The position numbers and the translations under genes are program-made. 47,557 nt of DNA from the NCBI RefSeq assembly GCF_000775285.1, contig NZ_JJML01000047.1, positions 1 to 47,557 of the forward strand, written 5' to 3'. Each line of letters begins with the position of its first letter. The first letter of the stretch is position 1. This stretch comes from Neosynechococcus sphagnicola sy1 (GTDB lineage Bacteria; Cyanobacteriota; Cyanobacteriia; Neosynechococcales; Neosynechococcaceae). This document shows, piece after piece, positions 46,398-47,557 of the stretch. The notes under the pieces were generated by a model. The model was not told where the DNA came from and did not search any database. It saw nothing but the letters and a program-made list of their open reading frames with translations.

Positions 46398-46517
46398 ATT
46401 TTTTAAATATAGCCTATTCAGATAGGGTATGCTAAAATCCCCATAATCCTTAACCCACAAGCAATCCTGGGTATTAAGCACCAATTTGCTTAGATCCCTA
46501 AATGAGATCTAAATATA

Positions 46518-46524
46518 GTTGGGC
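46518..46524 (+). other. Candidate attI recombination core (GTTRRRY)
   Basis: GTTGGGC fits the integron core consensus GTTRRRY and sits between the intI leader and the attC-like palindrome. It is a single heptamer, so chance is possible. Confidence 0.35.
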
Positions 46525-46549
46525 GATCGCTCGCGGGGCTCGCCTGCTC

Positions 46550-46726
46550 GCCCAATGGGGCGCGAGACTTCATCGAGTTTGTTATACCTCCAATCTTCAG
46601 CTCGCAATCTGCCCAACTACTCGATGAAGCAGAATCCTTCGGATTCCGTTGCACTTCACTCCTTGGTCGTCCGATGCTTCCGCATCGTTCAAGTCGGAGT
46701 TCCGCTTATCTCGCGCCCCATTAGGC
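46550..46726 (+). repeat. Large nested palindrome resembling an attC site
   Basis: The outer ends GCCCAAT (46550-46556) and ATTAGGC (46720-46726) resemble R'' (RYYYAAC) and R' (GTTRRRY) with one changed base each. The next arms AATGGGGCGCGAGA (46554-46567) and TCTCGCGCCCCATT (46709-46722) are perfectly complementary. Inside, CTTCATCGAGT (46568-46578) pairs with ACTCGATGAAG (46619-46629). Hairpins GAATCC-TTC-GGATTC (46632-46646) and CGATGC-TTCC-GCATCG (46672-46687) follow. Inner heptamers GTTATAC (46581) and GCCCAAC (46611) also look like core sites. At 177 bases it is long for attC, so it may be two merged sites or another palindromic element. Confidence 0.5.
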
Positions 46727-46784
46727 AGCGGCCTGTGATTGTTGACTTCCTATTTTATGACTTGGCAATTAGAAGTAAGCATCA

Positions 46785-47267
46785 ATGAATCGGAATCAGT
46801 TTAGATTTCTCAGTATTCTTGCCATAGGTTTGGTCGGTTTTTTTCACGCCTGTGGAGTGGCAGACAAACCGACTCAATCCGAACAACAGCCAATTTCTCA
46901 ACCTTCTATCACTGAGAAAAAGTGGCCTTACCAATTCTTAGAATCTAAAACCGAACAGACTGGGCATAACAATGTTATGGATCTGTATGCATTTTCTGGT
47001 AAGTTCGATCTTGATGAACTGAAAGCATTTTGTCTAGATCGAAAACAAAAAAGCACCGCGAAAGTGTTCTACTATGTTGTGATATTTGACAACGCCGCCA
47101 ACGCAAGTTTTCCATCATCACCGTTTACAGCGAAGTTTGGCCTTGAGGAAAACACCGCGAAGCATATCAGAGCAATCTATGAATATAACCAACTGAATGG
47201 ATTCAGTGAACTTGAATACCATGACAAGAACATCTGGGAAAATATTCCAAATCGTGAGAAGATCTAA
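46785..47267 (+). CDS. Putative lipoprotein, possible integron cassette gene
   Basis: This is a 160-residue protein of unknown family. The N-terminus has a signal with a possible lipobox (LAIGLVGFFHAC; FHAC is imperfect), followed by a polar linker and a globular region with KVFYYVVIFDNAANASFPSS. Base composition is clearly more AT-rich than that of the surrounding chromosomal genes, and HIP1 sites are lacking, which suggests transfer. It starts about 60 bases after the attC-like structure, reads away from intI, and ends about 30 bases before the likely left end of an IS. Those positions fit a cassette gene whose own attC has been lost or displaced. Confidence 0.6.
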   Translation: MNRNQFRFLSILAIGLVGFFHACGVADKPTQSEQQPISQPSITEKKWPYQFLESKTEQTGHNNVMDLYAFSGKFDLDELKAFCLDRKQKSTAKVFYYVVIFDNAANASFPSSPFTAKFGLEENTAKHIRAIYEYNQLNGFSELEYHDKNIWENIPNREKI

Positions 47268-47299
47268 TTAAAATGCTTCCTTTAACACCAAATCAACTA

Positions 47300-47557
47300 A
47301 TGGGCACCTCGAAAAATTCAGTCAAAGCTGTCTCACATCAAGGAAACAATGAGATCATTGAGCATTAGACTAGTCATCCATTCACAGCTATGGGACAACA
47401 AAGCCTTTGGGATCTAGAGCAGCGTTATGAAATCCTAGCCCAGAAACAAGACATCCTGATTCGTCTAGACAGCATTATCCCTTGGCAAGAGTTTCGCCCC
47501 ATCCTGGAGCAAATTCACGACAAACCTCGCAAAAGCAACGCCGGACGCAAACCCACC
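47300..47557 (+). mobile_element. IS5-family insertion sequence, left part (window edge)
   Basis: The element extends beyond the window. The left end is placed near 47300, at TGGGCACCTCGAAAAATTC next to CTAA, since IS5-type elements often duplicate a short CTAA/TTAG-like target. The right end and inverted repeat are not visible, so this boundary is tentative. The transposase begins at 47390. Confidence 0.5.
47390..47557 (+). CDS. IS5-family transposase, N-terminal part (window edge)
   Basis: Fifty-six codons are open to the window end without a stop. The protein starts MGQQSLWDLEQRYEILAQKQ, continues DSIIPWQEFRPILEQI and reaches RKSNAGRKPT. This matches the N-terminus of IS5-family transposases, whose DDE catalytic domain would lie outside the window. 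The ATG is at 47390; no rival start fits the family. Next to the integron it probably entered the cassette array. Confidence 0.85.
   Translation, partial: MGQQSLWDLEQRYEILAQKQDILIRLDSIIPWQEFRPILEQIHDKPRKSNAGRKPT

Larger units (their letters stand above)
46236..46784. promoter_or_regulatory. Presumed attI/promoter region and attC-like structure
   Basis: This stretch of 549 bases has no convincing gene. It is AT-rich next to intI and turns GC-richer after 46510. It holds two 16-base direct repeats (46362 and 46382), the inverted repeat CCTAT/ATAGG (46413-46426), a core-like heptamer GTTGGGC (46518-46524), and a nested palindrome (46550-46726). In integrons the promoters for intI and for cassettes plus attI lie here. 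Confidence 0.6.

Overview
The window is cyanobacterial chromosome. It carries photosystem II D1 (3' end of psbA), a PsbP-like lumenal protein, the cytochrome b6f genes petC and petA, a CP12-family protein, the PanC-Cmk fusion typical of cyanobacteria, and the palindrome GCGATCGC (HIP1) again and again on both strands. GC content is moderate. Gene content fits a Leptolyngbya- or Synechococcus-like freshwater lineage, but I cannot name the species.

Layout from left to right. (1) 1-7000: end of psbA with its terminator, a membrane-anchored nuclease-like protein, maf, psbP, a UPF0104 membrane protein, panC/cmk and an RlpA-like protein. (2) 7.4-16.2 kb: purM, a 970-base stretch without a gene, a conserved protein with a TIR/deoxyribosyltransferase-like C-terminus, a thioredoxin-fold protein, and a minus-strand envelope block (M23 peptidase, CapD-type sugar dehydratase, two-gene polysaccharide ABC exporter). 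(3) 16.3-30.6 kb: an RRM protein with a long leader, a TPR-M48 protease downstream of prfC, cdsA, htpG, a GH116 glucosidase, murJ, a retropepsin-like protease and a GT4 glycosyltransferase. (4) 30.7-36.3 kb: a plus-strand run of M20 amidohydrolase, a cysteine-poor CP12, then hypA, hypB, hypF and hypC (nickel-hydrogenase maturation; hypD and hypE are not here). (5) 36.5-38.6 kb: a secreted GH16 enzyme, then a PerR-type regulator divergent from a type II peroxiredoxin. (6) 38.8-45.2 kb: lytic transglycosylase, tatC, DUF3067, petC-petA and truB. The Tat translocase sits beside its client, the Rieske protein. (7) 45.27-47.56 kb: an integron-type tyrosine recombinase reading away from a 549-base non-coding stretch with direct repeats and a large nested palindrome resembling attC, then a lipoprotein-like ORF that could be a cassette, then the 5' end of an IS5-family transposase cut by the window edge.

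The most unusual region is the right end. It looks like a small chromosomal integron in a cyanobacterium, with an apparently intact integrase, attI/attC-like structures, and one candidate cassette next to an IS. The CP12 that has lost three of the four usual cysteines is the second point of interest.

Quality caution: eleven genes (the 508-1441 gene, purM, both exporter genes, TPR-M48, prfC, cdsA, GT4, lytic transglycosylase, tatC and petA) are broken by about thirteen small indels. Most lie in runs of 5-7 identical bases. Several of these genes should be indispensable, so I read the breaks as sequencing errors and report each as one gene.
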